This document shows positions 41,823 through 49,722 of a stretch of DNA of 64,000 bases, piece by piece. The position numbers were made by a program, and so were the translations under genes. The stretch is from NCBI GenBank assembly GCA_049802875.1, contig JBARNH010000007.1:62001-126000 (forward strand). Reading direction: 5' to 3'. Under the pieces are notes generated by a model. It searched no databases. It had not been told where the DNA came from and saw only the letters and a program-made list of their open reading frames with translations. Position 1 is the first letter of the stretch. Each line of letters begins with the position of its first letter. This DNA is from Lutacidiplasma sp049802875 (GTDB lineage: Archaea > Thermoplasmatota > Thermoplasmata > Lutacidiplasmatales > UBA184).

Positions 41823-41946
41823 CTTCGCAGTTGTGGAAGGGCACCGCCCACTTTAGCGCTTGAGGCCGCGGGTGAAATCGCGCCCCTCCTTCACCTAGAA
41901 AAGCCACGCCGCCTCGGGGGTCGGAAACACTTTCCACCGACCCAAA

Positions 41947-41972
41947 GTGGTTGCAATCAACATTGCAGCCAC
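41947..41972. repeat. 22-bp intergenic dyad, copy 23
   Basis: GTGGTTGCAA-TCAACA-TTGCAGCCAC: ten paired bases per arm with a single T-G wobble, in the divergent gap between ferredoxin and Rieske genes. Confidence 0.7.
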
Positions 41973-42102
41973 ATCCGGGGGGTCAGGGGCGGTCGAAATG
42001 AAACCTGCGATACTGCGGCGATTACTCGACGGTTAGCAGGTGCAGTCGCCGTCGCTAACCCGTTAACCGCCCTCGCACGCATTCCGCCGTGAGGTGGTCG
42101 AG

Positions 42103-42492
42103 ATGACTGGCTGGTACAAGGCTGCGGACGCGAAGGAGTTGCCGCAGGGTTCGATGAAGGGCTTTGAGGTAGGGGACGCGAAGGTCCTCTTGGTGCATGG
42201 CCCGTCAGGGATTCGGGCTTTCGAGGATCGATGCGGGCACATGTCCGCCCCGCTCAGTCTCGGCGTATTCAAGAGCGGGGTGATCAAGTGCGCTCTTCAC
42301 TCAGCGGTATTCGGCGCGGAGACCGGTCAAGTGCGTGGCCAGCCCGTCATGCACGCGCCCTCCGGCAACCTACCGCCCGAATTCATGGAGGCGATGGCCA
42401 AGATGGGGCAAATCATGGGCCAGATCCGATGCGAGACGATACGGCCCTACCCGGTCGCCGTCGAGAACGGCGAAGTGATGGTCTTCGTCTGA
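42103..42492 (+). CDS. Rieske [2Fe-2S] protein, paralogue of the 23650 gene
   Basis: A 129-residue single-domain Rieske protein with CGHMSAPL (C-x-H) and CALHSAVFGAETG (C-x-x-H). The flanking sequence FKSGVIKCALHSAVF and GNLPPEFMEAMAKMGQIMGQ parallels the other copy at 23650-24051. ATG at 42103 follows a GAGGTGG ribosome site at a good distance; a GTG three codons upstream is possible. No partner gene is adjacent. Confidence 0.87.
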   Translation: MTGWYKAADAKELPQGSMKGFEVGDAKVLLVHGPSGIRAFEDRCGHMSAPLSLGVFKSGVIKCALHSAVFGAETGQVRGQPVMHAPSGNLPPEFMEAMAKMGQIMGQIRCETIRPYPVAVENGEVMVFV

Positions 42493-42570
42493 GAGATTCT
42501 GGTGGTCCGGGCTCAGCGGACCGGTTCGCGGCCGCTCGGTGTAATCGACGTTTGGACGAGAGCCCCTACG

Positions 42571-42593
42571 GGGGTGCAAGGTTGCTCACGCTT
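42571..42593. repeat. Decayed 22-bp intergenic dyad
   Basis: GGGTGCAA-GGTTGC-TCACGCTT keeps a perfect left arm only. Another decayed copy, CGGTGTAA-TCGACG-TTTGGACG, lies upstream at about 42538-42559. Confidence 0.35.
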
Positions 42594-42623
42594 ACCCACG
42601 TGACCACCCTCTGGAGAAGTGTG

Positions 42624-42629
42624 TTTTTT
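42624..42629 (+). terminator. Oligo-T tract downstream of the Rieske gene
   Basis: Six consecutive T in the convergent gap about 130 bp after the Rieske stop; archaeal RNA polymerase can stop at such tracts. No stable hairpin precedes it. Confidence 0.3.
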
Positions 42630-42636
42630 GGAACTC

Positions 42637-43107
42637 CTAACTTCGAAGAAGCCTCTCTGTATCACGAATCTGACCCAAGTAAACCGCCCGGTCCTCGCGG
42701 TCCAACGACAGAGCTGCTAGATGCTGCCGGGCCTTTCGAAGATACTCTCTCCCCGACTTAGGGTCATCGGCCACCGCATAGGCCCGAGCAATTGCCTCGT
42801 AGGCCGAGCACAGAATCTCCGACAAATCGTTCTTTTCGCACGTCGCGAGACAGGACTTTGCGAATCGGAGGGACAGGTCGGGCTGACCAAGCGAGGCGTA
42901 TGCTCGGGAGATCTGCCTATCCCCGACGGCCTGGTTCTCGGGGGTCCCAACGATCCCCCAGTGATATCGAGAAGCGTGCACCAGGTTCAGGAGCCGACTC
43001 CGATCATCGCCGATCAGAACTCGCTTCTCCAAGTACGCGCACGCCTCATTGAAGCAGCGGGCTGCGGTCTTTCGGTGAAATTCACGTTCGCCCCTTGGAG
43101 GCGCCAT
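42637..43107 (-). CDS. Helical-repeat (TPR-like) conserved hypothetical protein
   Basis: A 156-residue all-helical protein. REFHRKTAARCFNEACAYLE and LLNLVHASRYHWGIVGTPEN, then QISRAYASLGQPDLSLRFAK and AIARAYAVADDPKSGREYLR, are TPR-like helix pairs. Proteins with the phrase HASR-HWG-VGTP-N are known to me as uncharacterised in bacteria and archaea. The start was set at ATG 43107 (MAPPRGEREF) because the preceding in-frame residues are not helical. Function unknown. Confidence 0.75.
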   Translation of the reverse strand: MAPPRGEREFHRKTAARCFNEACAYLEKRVLIGDDRSRLLNLVHASRYHWGIVGTPENQAVGDRQISRAYASLGQPDLSLRFAKSCLATCEKNDLSEILCSAYEAIARAYAVADDPKSGREYLRKARQHLAALSLDREDRAVYLGQIRDTERLLRS

Positions 43108-43240
43108 TGACCTCGGAAGGGTACGAGGACTCGAAAAGGTTGGCTTCAACGGACGGGTTTCCGGTCAGATGATGCTCGGGACGACCCCTCGAACCGATTT
43201 GTATCAAGGGGGTTGTGTGAGGCGAGGCTTGTTGCACCGA

Positions 43241-44242
43241 CTATCGGGAGGCCTCGACTCTCTTCAACACGGTGAGCGCTTTGAGAGTGATCCACTTGCT
43301 GGGCTTACCCGGCCCCTCGATTATGAGCGGCTTGACGCCCTTCTGATACTGTGCGGCCTTCGGCCCCGAAACGTCCGGATGGATGCGGTCCATCCACCAG
43401 GTGCCGTCTCGTCGCCGCTTTTCCTTAAGGATCTCGAGTGCCGGCCGAAGTCGTCGGTCCCCCGCGAAGCCGAGCTGCGTGAGCACGTCGAGGCCGACCA
43501 GGATGTCGTAGTAATAGTGGTTAGGATAGTGCAGCCTCAGCCAGGGGGGATAGGGTCTGCCCTCCTTGAAGAGCCGCCTTTCGAGATAGAACTCCGCACC
43601 CTTCGCGGCCGCCTCCTCCATCTTGGCTGAGCGCTTGGACTTCGGTAGCGACGCGAAGGCGGCGAGGGGTTCCCAGACGTCCAAGGTGCCGAGCGTATCT
43701 TGAGAGCAATTCCAGCCACCGTCTTTTCGCTGGTCCTCTACCATCCAATCAAAGAGCTTCCGAATTCGACCATCGTCGGCGTACCCGAACCGTGTCATCG
43801 TCCGGGCAGTGTTCCCGACCACGCACATCTCTTCGTAGAAAAAATTGAACGGGGAGCTGAGGCGCAGTTTGTACTTGAACAGAAGCTCGGCGACCTTCTT
43901 AATCTGCGGATTGGTCGCGTCGAGACCGAAGTCTGAAAGGACCAGCGCTCGCCAATTCGTGGAGTGGTACTTCGGATAGTAGAGGAAGTCGATCCACTCC
44001 TTGAGATTCCTCGGCTCGCGACGTTCCCAAAATCCCTTCGGCCCCTGTTGACGAAGCTGTTCGGCCGCCCATCCGGCGCGGGCAATCATTGACTTGGCAT
44101 CCTTGACTTCGGAATCGTCCACCCGACGATCGAGAAGGTTGAGAAGCGCGTGATAACGGACGGCCGGCTGATACGGTTCGATCAGCCAGTCGAGTACTTT
44201 CTTGTCGCGCTCGCGGGATTCCGAAGGCGGTCTCGAGCCCAT
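43241..44242 (-). CDS. Alpha/alpha-toroid protein, terpenoid-cyclase/prenyltransferase-like
   Basis: A 333-residue all-helical protein with QW-like repeat features: QRKDGGWNCSQDTLGTLDVW, RRRDGTWWMDRIHPDVSG and helices typical of an alpha/alpha barrel. It lacks the DxDD motif of squalene-hopene cyclase, so cyclase activity is doubtful; related proteins of unknown function are found in several archaea and actinobacteria. Starts at ATG 44242 (MGSRPPSESRERDK). Charged, cytoplasmic, monocistronic. Confidence 0.75.
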   Translation of the reverse strand: MGSRPPSESRERDKKVLDWLIEPYQPAVRYHALLNLLDRRVDDSEVKDAKSMIARAGWAAEQLRQQGPKGFWERREPRNLKEWIDFLYYPKYHSTNWRALVLSDFGLDATNPQIKKVAELLFKYKLRLSSPFNFFYEEMCVVGNTARTMTRFGYADDGRIRKLFDWMVEDQRKDGGWNCSQDTLGTLDVWEPLAAFASLPKSKRSAKMEEAAAKGAEFYLERRLFKEGRPYPPWLRLHYPNHYYYDILVGLDVLTQLGFAGDRRLRPALEILKEKRRRDGTWWMDRIHPDVSGPKAAQYQKGVKPLIIEGPGKPSKWITLKALTVLKRVEASR

Positions 44243-44349
44243 GGTCGAGTGGATCCAACGTTGTCAGGCGCCGGTCGGTATATGTCCGCTGCTGAAGGTT
44301 GATTAATCGGTCCCCACCAGCCTGAGCTCACTGGTCAGTCCGAAACGGG

Positions 44350-44371
44350 TGGTGCAACGCAGCTTGCACAC
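44350..44371. repeat. 22-bp intergenic dyad, copy 24 (first of a pair)
   Basis: TGGTGCAA-CGCAGC-TTGCACAC, 14 of 16; the next copy starts 77 bp downstream. Confidence 0.65.
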
Positions 44372-44426
44372 GCGAACCCGAGGATGCGGGGCACTGATCT
44401 CGTGCTCAACGCCTCTGACTCGGAGT

Positions 44427-44448
44427 AGGTGCAATCTCCATCGCACTC
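44427..44448. repeat. 22-bp intergenic dyad, copy 25 (second of a pair)
   Basis: AGGTGCAA-TCTCCA-TCGCACTC, 13 of 16, touching the stop of the MarR gene. Confidence 0.55.
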
Positions 44449-44935
44449 ACTCGACCCCACCAGCGGTAGCCCGACCGGTCGCCCTCCGATGACCCGAATC
44501 TGTCCGGGTGGGTTCCATTCGAGAGAGGAACTCCTTGAAGATCCGAATATCAGTCTCCGACCAGCCGTTGAACAGACCCAACCCGCTGCGTAGGACATGA
44601 GCGTGGGTCTGAATGTGCCGGTGCCGTCCGTGCGCCGTGGCCTTGACGTGTACCACCCGGCGGTCCTTCAGATCTCGTTGACGCTTCACGAACCCCTCCT
44701 TTTCGAGCTGGTCCACGAGTCCGGTGACATGCGCAGAACTGACGCCGAGAAACTCGGCGAGCTCGGTCTGCGTCACGCCCCCCCGCTGCAGCGCGGCGTG
44801 GAGTGCCATGTGATGGAGCAGCGGAATGTTACCGATCCTGAATGATGCACCGAAGGAGGCCCGCGCCTGCGTCATCACCCGGCGCATCTGGCCGACGGTC
44901 TCCTCGATGAGTTGGGTGCGTTCCTCGGTCGACAT
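44447..44935 (-). CDS. MarR-family regulator
   Basis: A 162-residue winged-helix protein: VTQTELAEFLGVSSAHVTGLVDQLEKEGFVKR and the wing QRDLKDRRVVHVKATAHGRH, typical MarR. Flanking helices form the dimer interface. It is divergently transcribed from the drug-efflux ABC operon (45031 onward), with an inverted repeat between them, so it is the likely repressor of that operon, relieved by the exported compound. ATG at 44935. Confidence 0.89.
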   Translation of the reverse strand: MSTEERTQLIEETVGQMRRVMTQARASFGASFRIGNIPLLHHMALHAALQRGGVTQTELAEFLGVSSAHVTGLVDQLEKEGFVKRQRDLKDRRVVHVKATAHGRHRHIQTHAHVLRSGLGLFNGWSETDIRIFKEFLSRMEPTRTDSGHRRATGRATAGGVE

Positions 44936-44983
44936 CGGCGCAGAGACCCATCCCCTATCTTCCTCAAGAAGGTTGTCCAGTCA

Positions 44984-45018
44984 ACCATTCACTAGAAAAT
45001 GATTTAATAGTGAACGAT
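44984..45018. promoter_or_regulatory. MarR-type operator overlapping the ABC operon promoter
   Basis: ATTCACTA at 44987-44994 and TAGTGAACGAT at 45008-45018 form an inverted repeat (TTCACTA-N13-TAGTGAA) that encloses the TATA element GATTTAATAG. A MarR dimer bound here would block TBP access. The site is midway between the two divergent genes. Confidence 0.65.
45002..45010 (+). promoter_or_regulatory. TATA box of the ABC efflux operon
   Basis: ATTTAATAG, centred 25 bp before the ATG at 45031, within the MarR-type inverted repeat; supports a leaderless start. Confidence 0.65.
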
Positions 45019-45030
45019 TATGCACTTCCC

Positions 45031-46125
45031 ATGGCCGCCGCGCTGCCCGCGACTCAAAGCTCCTCACTGACCCATACCAGAGCTTCTGGTTCTCGACCGA
45101 TCATCGAGGTCCGTGACCTCGTCAAAGTCTATGGAGCGGGTCGCGGCTTCGCGACTGCCCAATCGGTCCGGGCGGTGGACGGAATCAGTTTCTCGATTGC
45201 CGAGGGGGAGTTCTTCGGGTTTCTCGGACCGAACGGTTCGGGTAAGACCACGACTATCAAGATCGTCACCACACTCCTGGGCCGCACGAGCGGCTCCGTG
45301 TCGGTCGCTGGATTTGACCTCGACCGAGACGGTCCCACCATCCGACAGCGGATCGGCTACGCCGGTCAGTCGATCGGGGTGGATGGCGATCTCACGGGGC
45401 GAGAGAACCTCACCTTGATGGGCCATCTCTACCATCTGCCCCGCGACCTGATCAAAGAACGCGTCAACGAACTCCTCAACGTTCTCCAGCTAACGGAGGC
45501 GGCGGATCGACCAGCGTACACCTATTCGGGCGGGATGCGACGTCGGCTCGACCTAGGTTCCGGTCTCGTCCACCGACCGAAAATCCTCTTCCTGGACGAA
45601 CCGACGACCGGGCTCGACCCCCAGACCCGCAACGCGGTCTGGGAGTACCTGCGGCGCGTCCATCGGGAGGACGGCGTGACCGTGTTCCTTACCACTCAGT
45701 ACATGGAGGAGGCCGATCAACTGTGCGAGCGAGTCGCCATCATCGATCACGGCCGCATCGTCGCGGGCGGGACTCCGGCCGAACTGAAGGCCGATATCGG
45801 GGCGGACAGCGTGACGATCCGCCTCCCCCAGGACGAGAAGTTCGAGCTCCACCGAACCCAGGCGCTCGAGGTCGTTAGTTCGGTGGCCGGGGTTGCGGAT
45901 GTTGCACCCTCCGAACAGGGGGTCACCGTTCATGCGCACAACGGCGGCGCGACACTCGTGGAGATTCTCCGCCTGCTCGAAGCGCGGCACATCCCCGTCA
46001 AGGAGGTCGCGGTCTCGCCGCCCACTCTCGACCAGGTCTTCCTCAAGCACACCGGCCGGGAGATGCGAGTCGAGGAAGTCAAACCGATGACACGGCCCGG
46101 TATGCCGCGGCGGGGAGGACGGTAG
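45031..46125 (+). CDS. ABC-type drug/antibiotic exporter ATPase (DrrA-like)
   Basis: A 364-residue ABC ATPase. Walker A is GPNGSGKTT (residues 66-74), the signature is YSGGMRRRLDL, Walker B ILFLDEPTTGLD, and the H-loop LTTQYMEE (Q in place of the usual H environment, as in DrrA). A C-terminal extension of about 90 residues (VTIRLPQDEKFELHR, LLEARHIPVKEVAVSPPTLD) is the DrrA-type domain. It powers an ABC-2 exporter with the next gene (1-bp gap). ATG at 45031 is fixed by the TATA box; the GTG at 45010 overlaps the promoter and is unlikely. Confidence 0.9.
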   Translation: MAAALPATQSSSLTHTRASGSRPIIEVRDLVKVYGAGRGFATAQSVRAVDGISFSIAEGEFFGFLGPNGSGKTTTIKIVTTLLGRTSGSVSVAGFDLDRDGPTIRQRIGYAGQSIGVDGDLTGRENLTLMGHLYHLPRDLIKERVNELLNVLQLTEAADRPAYTYSGGMRRRLDLGSGLVHRPKILFLDEPTTGLDPQTRNAVWEYLRRVHREDGVTVFLTTQYMEEADQLCERVAIIDHGRIVAGGTPAELKADIGADSVTIRLPQDEKFELHRTQALEVVSSVAGVADVAPSEQGVTVHAHNGGATLVEILRLLEARHIPVKEVAVSPPTLDQVFLKHTGREMRVEEVKPMTRPGMPRRGGR

Positions 46126-46126
46126 C

Positions 46127-46993
46127 GTGGCGACCGAGACGGGCCATGGTCAGGACTTTGTTTCGATCTCGGTCCCCACGACCGGTCTTGCCAATCTGTT
46201 CTCCGACATCGGATGGGTCTGCTACCGGAGCCTCCGCAAGCTGAGCCGAAATCCGTTCCTTCTGATGTTCACCCTCATCATGCCCCTCATCTGGCTGGGA
46301 TTGTTCAGCCAGACGTTCGGCACGTTGTTCGCACGGGGGGCCTCGCTCCCGGGCGGCGCCCCACTTCCCTACGACTACATCGCGGTCCTACTGCCCGGCA
46401 TTGCGGTTTTGACGGCCATCCAAGCCGCCTCCCAGTCCGGGTTTGGCATGGTTACGGACATCGAAACCGGGTTCATGGACAAGTTCTTCGTGGCCCCGAT
46501 TCATCGTGCGTCGGTCCTGATCGGCAAACTACTCGCTGACGGACTGCGGATGGCCGCTCAGGCCGGCATCGTACTCCTGATCGCCTACATCTTCACTCTG
46601 GCGTTCGGATGGAGGATCCCATTTGCCACGGGCCTGCCGGGTGACCTGATGATCGCCGCGTTGGCCGCCTTGTTTGGGGTGGCCTTCTCCGGGCTATCGA
46701 ATTCGGTGGCATTGTTCACCAAGAGCACCGAATCGACGATGATGGTGAGTTTCACGCTGACGTTCCCGCTGCTCTTCCTGTCCACGGCGATGGTACCGAT
46801 CAACCTCCTGCCGAGCTGGGTCCAGACCTTCTCCACGTACAATCCGGTGAGCTACGTCGCCACCGCCTCGCGCTCGATGATCCTGACCGGATTCAACTGG
46901 TTCGAGATCGGCCAGGCATTCCTCGCCATCGCGATCGTCGGATTCCTGCTCAACTTGCTCGCGGTCATCGCCTTCCGGCGTCAGGGCCGTTGA
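46127..46993 (+). CDS. ABC-2 type membrane permease (DrrB-like)
   Basis: A 288-residue integral protein with six transmembrane helices, for example FLLMFTLIMPLIWLGLFSQT and LLPGIAVLTAIQAASQSG, and the ABC-2 motif GFMDKFFVAPIHRASVLIGK between helices 2 and 3. The late signature FLSTAMVPINLLPSWVQTFS is DrrB-like. The GTG start is one base after the ATPase stop, so the two form one exporter, probably a dimer of each. Controlled by the divergent MarR protein. Confidence 0.9.
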   Translation: MATETGHGQDFVSISVPTTGLANLFSDIGWVCYRSLRKLSRNPFLLMFTLIMPLIWLGLFSQTFGTLFARGASLPGGAPLPYDYIAVLLPGIAVLTAIQAASQSGFGMVTDIETGFMDKFFVAPIHRASVLIGKLLADGLRMAAQAGIVLLIAYIFTLAFGWRIPFATGLPGDLMIAALAALFGVAFSGLSNSVALFTKSTESTMMVSFTLTFPLLFLSTAMVPINLLPSWVQTFSTYNPVSYVATASRSMILTGFNWFEIGQAFLAIAIVGFLLNLLAVIAFRRQGR

Positions 46994-47201
46994 TTCCGGC
47001 CCAGAGGACCTCCCGAGCCCCGCTGCGAGCAATCACCGACCCACCCACTCGCCTGACCCCCTCCGGAAAAGGGTCAGTTGTGGAGGGATTACGCCCGGGC
47101 GAGGTCGATGCGCCTCTTGACCTCCGTCCATCCCTGTTCAGCGGTCGAGGAGGTCGTCGGGAGAGGGGGCGTCCGGCCTCGGCTGAACCGATACGAAGGA
47201 C

Positions 47202-47693
47202 CTAGCGCAGCTCTCTCTGCAACCTATCGAAAGTCTGTCCCCATCCACCCTGGAACCCCTCTTCGAGGGATCCGACGCCCCCTGGGAAAGAGCCCGTTGC
47301 GAGAACTTTCACAAGGACAGTCACTCGCGTCCTCTTGGGGCTGAGCTTCCCGAAAGTCACCGTTTGAAGCGCCTCGAAAGGGACGGTGCCCTCCCCGGGT
47401 GTTGTGGCGCTCCTGAATACCAGAAGTTCTGGAACGACAATCTCCACAATGGTCCCAGCCGTTTCGAAGGTGATCCCCTCGGTGTTTCGGTCATGAATTC
47501 TTATCGCACCTCCGGGCCTCGGATCCAACTCGAAGACGAGAGTGACGGCGCCCTCGGGGCCCCAAAACTTCGCTGCTTTCTTTGGGTCGGTGAACATATT
47601 GAAGACCGACTCCCGCGGGAAGTCGAAGTCCCTCGATATCTTCACGGCGCTACGCTCTCCGTCCGTTGATTCCTTCCTCCACTTTTGGTTCAT
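47202..47693 (-). CDS. SRPBCC (AHSA1-type) protein in an ArsR operon
   Basis: A 163-residue helix-grip protein: VKISRDFDFPRESVFNMFTD, KFWGPEGAVTLVFELDPRPG, and the end GSLEEGFQGGWGQTFDRLQ, the classical AHSA1 pattern. Its ATG at 47693 overlaps the stop of the ArsR gene by 4 bp, so the two are co-translated. The same gene pair occurs elsewhere in the window at 29562-30446, and its ligand is unknown. Confidence 0.88.
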   Translation of the reverse strand: MNQKWRKESTDGERSAVKISRDFDFPRESVFNMFTDPKKAAKFWGPEGAVTLVFELDPRPGGAIRIHDRNTEGITFETAGTIVEIVVPELLVFRSATTPGEGTVPFEALQTVTFGKLSPKRTRVTVLVKVLATGSFPGGVGSLEEGFQGGWGQTFDRLQRELR

Positions 47694-47998
47694 ACTGTTT
47701 CCTCTTTGAGCGTCTTCTCACGCCGGTCGAGCCTGCTGTTCCACCTCTTGGCCATATCGGCAGCCCACACTTGGATTTGGTTCACTGACTGCGGATTGAA
47801 CGCGTACAGCCTTCGCTGGGCTCGCTTCTCCATATGAATCACGTTCGCCTCCCTGAGCACTCTGAGGTGTTGCGAAATCGCCTGCGGAGTCACGTCGAAC
47901 TCGTCGCAGATCTGGGACGCGCTGAGCCTGCCCCTCTGGGCAAGAATCTCCACTACTCTGCGCCTGCGCGGTTCTGCCAGGACAGAGAAGGCGTCCAT
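47690..47998 (-). CDS. ArsR-family regulator
   Basis: A 102-residue winged-helix repressor: VLAEPRRRRVVEILAQRGRL, the recognition helix VTPQAISQHLRVLREANVI, and a wing HMEKRAQRRLYAFNPQS. No metal-binding motif. Its ATG at 47998 follows a TATA element by 26 bp, and that element sits inside a 30-bp palindrome, so self-repression is likely. Confidence 0.89.
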   Translation of the reverse strand: MDAFSVLAEPRRRRVVEILAQRGRLSASQICDEFDVTPQAISQHLRVLREANVIHMEKRAQRRLYAFNPQSVNQIQVWAADMAKRWNSRLDRREKTLKEETV

Positions 47999-48009
47999 AG
48001 CAGAGTGAT

Positions 48010-48039
48010 AAAGTAACCACTTAATAAAGTTGTCACTTT
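48010..48039. promoter_or_regulatory. 30-bp imperfect palindrome over the ArsR promoter
   Basis: AAAGTAACCACTT at the left end and AAGTTGTCACTTT at the right give 25 of 30 bases symmetric. The TATA element (about 48021-48028, minus strand) is at the centre, 26 bp before the ATG at 47998. A dimeric ArsR protein bound here would occlude TBP. Confidence 0.7.
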
Positions 48040-48199
48040 AGTTAAATGGCATGAATAACTCCTACTCTTCCCGACCAGCACCTATTCCGGGAAGTGAGCG
48101 CTCCGCCGAGCAGAGCCGAGAGGGTTGCGCGAGCCGATCGGCTGATTCCCGCGGGTCGGTGATTCCACTCTCATAGCCCCACCGGGCAGCGTTCGGCTC

Positions 48200-49354
48200 C
48201 TATCCGCCGAGTCGGGCTCCCTCAGCCAGAGCCTTGAGCTTGCGAAGCCCGACCGCGTGGGTTACATTTTGGAACGCGGCGAACGTCTCGAAACCGCAAT
48301 CGGTCCCTCCCCAGGCGTTCGAGTGACCCACGGCCGCACCGAGGTGCTCGAGCCTCAGTCGGATGGTATCCGGAGTCTCGACGATGGGGGTCTTTACGTC
48401 CACGACGCCCCCGACGAAGGCGAGATTGTTGGGCCAGCCATGGTCCTTGACATATTTCGCTAAGGTGCGAACGTCCCCCTCGTGGTGAGGGTTCGCCAGC
48501 TCGCCGACGACGGCGGAAACCTTCAGACGAGCGATCTCGGGTAGGACCCGACTGAAGTCGGCGTCCGTCATGTGGGACGCGGTGTAGTTTCCGTAGCAGT
48601 AGTGCACGCGAATCCGCTCCTTGGGGAGTCCCTTGATCGCCTCGTTGATGGCATCCACGTGGTGCGGGAGTGCCGAGTAGAAGTCCATCCCCCAATCCGT
48701 GGCAGTCTGTTTCCCCATGGCGAGGTCCGGCGCGTCGATCTGCAACGTGATTCCGGGGACATTCAGGATCGCCTCATACTCGTGACGCAGCTCCTGAGTC
48801 AGGGCTCGGAGGTAGCTCAGATGGTCCGGGTACACCGCGGTGTTGTTCGGATAGAAGATCGTGATGACACCGGGCGAGGCCGACGGCTGAAAGACGCTCG
48901 GCGCTCCCTCTTCCTTCGCGATCCGAACCGCGTCTCGAGCTTCGCGTGCGGCCCGCTCGCCCCCGGTATAGCGGAGGGGTGCCACGATCTTCGGCAGCGC
49001 GAAGACCGATGCCATTGCGCCCATCTGCGCCGCCATGGCCGGATTCGATTCGACGAACTCGGCGATCATCTCGGGGCTCATTTGCATAGGGATCCGTTCG
49101 GTGGGGGAGAATCCCTCGAAACGGTTCGGCAGGTAGCTCGTATAGCCGGCGAGCCGTTGCTCGCCGTTCGACACTTGATCAAGGCCGATTTCCGAGCCCA
49201 TCGGATGGAGTTGGTCGCGAATCGCCCCCCGTTCCGCCTCCAGATACGCCTGCTCGTGGTCTGTTGACAATTCCCCGGTGGGGCTCTGCGCCAGCAGTCC
49301 AATCAGGTCCTTCGACCGGAACCAGCTCCCCGTCATCGTTGTACGATACGCCAT
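48200..49354 (-). CDS. MetE-type cobalamin-independent methionine-synthase family protein (C-terminal domain type)
   Basis: A 384-residue protein of the UROD/MetE superfamily. Zinc ligands are in RVHYCYGNYTASHM (His and Cys), GELANPHHEGDV (Glu) and GTDCGFETFAA (Cys), the standard H-C...E...C set. The homocysteine-binding core LQIDAPDLAMGK also fits. Without the N-terminal MetE half it belongs to the archaeal/core MetE group, whose methyl donor is not folate triglutamate but may be a corrinoid protein. Cytoplasmic. ATG at 49354; monocistronic. Confidence 0.85.
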   Translation of the reverse strand: MAYRTTMTGSWFRSKDLIGLLAQSPTGELSTDHEQAYLEAERGAIRDQLHPMGSEIGLDQVSNGEQRLAGYTSYLPNRFEGFSPTERIPMQMSPEMIAEFVESNPAMAAQMGAMASVFALPKIVAPLRYTGGERAAREARDAVRIAKEEGAPSVFQPSASPGVITIFYPNNTAVYPDHLSYLRALTQELRHEYEAILNVPGITLQIDAPDLAMGKQTATDWGMDFYSALPHHVDAINEAIKGLPKERIRVHYCYGNYTASHMTDADFSRVLPEIARLKVSAVVGELANPHHEGDVRTLAKYVKDHGWPNNLAFVGGVVDVKTPIVETPDTIRLRLEHLGAAVGHSNAWGGTDCGFETFAAFQNVTHAVGLRKLKALAEGARLGG

Positions 49355-49487
49355 ACGTCTCGAACCCGAGACCGGGAGGCGAGAAGGGTCTAAAGCGCCT
49401 TTGAATCTGGCCGCTCTTGCATGGAGTGAAACTAGTCACCTCCCGATGTAATTCTGCGCGGGTGTTCGGTAGAAGCCGGGAAGGAGG

Positions 49488-49509
49488 AGGTGCAATTGCC
49501 CTTGCACAC
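49488..49509. repeat. 22-bp intergenic dyad, copy 26
   Basis: AGGTGCAA-TTGCCC-TTGCACAC, 14 of 16, in the 368-bp divergent gap between the MetE-type gene and the Ig-repeat gene; no gene is supported in the rest of the gap. Confidence 0.65.
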
Positions 49510-49722
49510 ACTCCCGGTGAGATCCTCCGCCGTTTCGCCGGACCCTTCATTCAAACGCGGTAGGTCCTGACATCGGAGTCTCTGCCACGAGTTTTTGCCC
49601 GGCACCGATCCGGTAAACGCTATTCTCGGGAGTAAACCGACTAACCGGCGCGCCGAATCGTTTAGATAGACCTTCCTTGGCTATACGACGGGGGTTCGGC
49701 CTCTAGTTTGCCCCCACACCGG

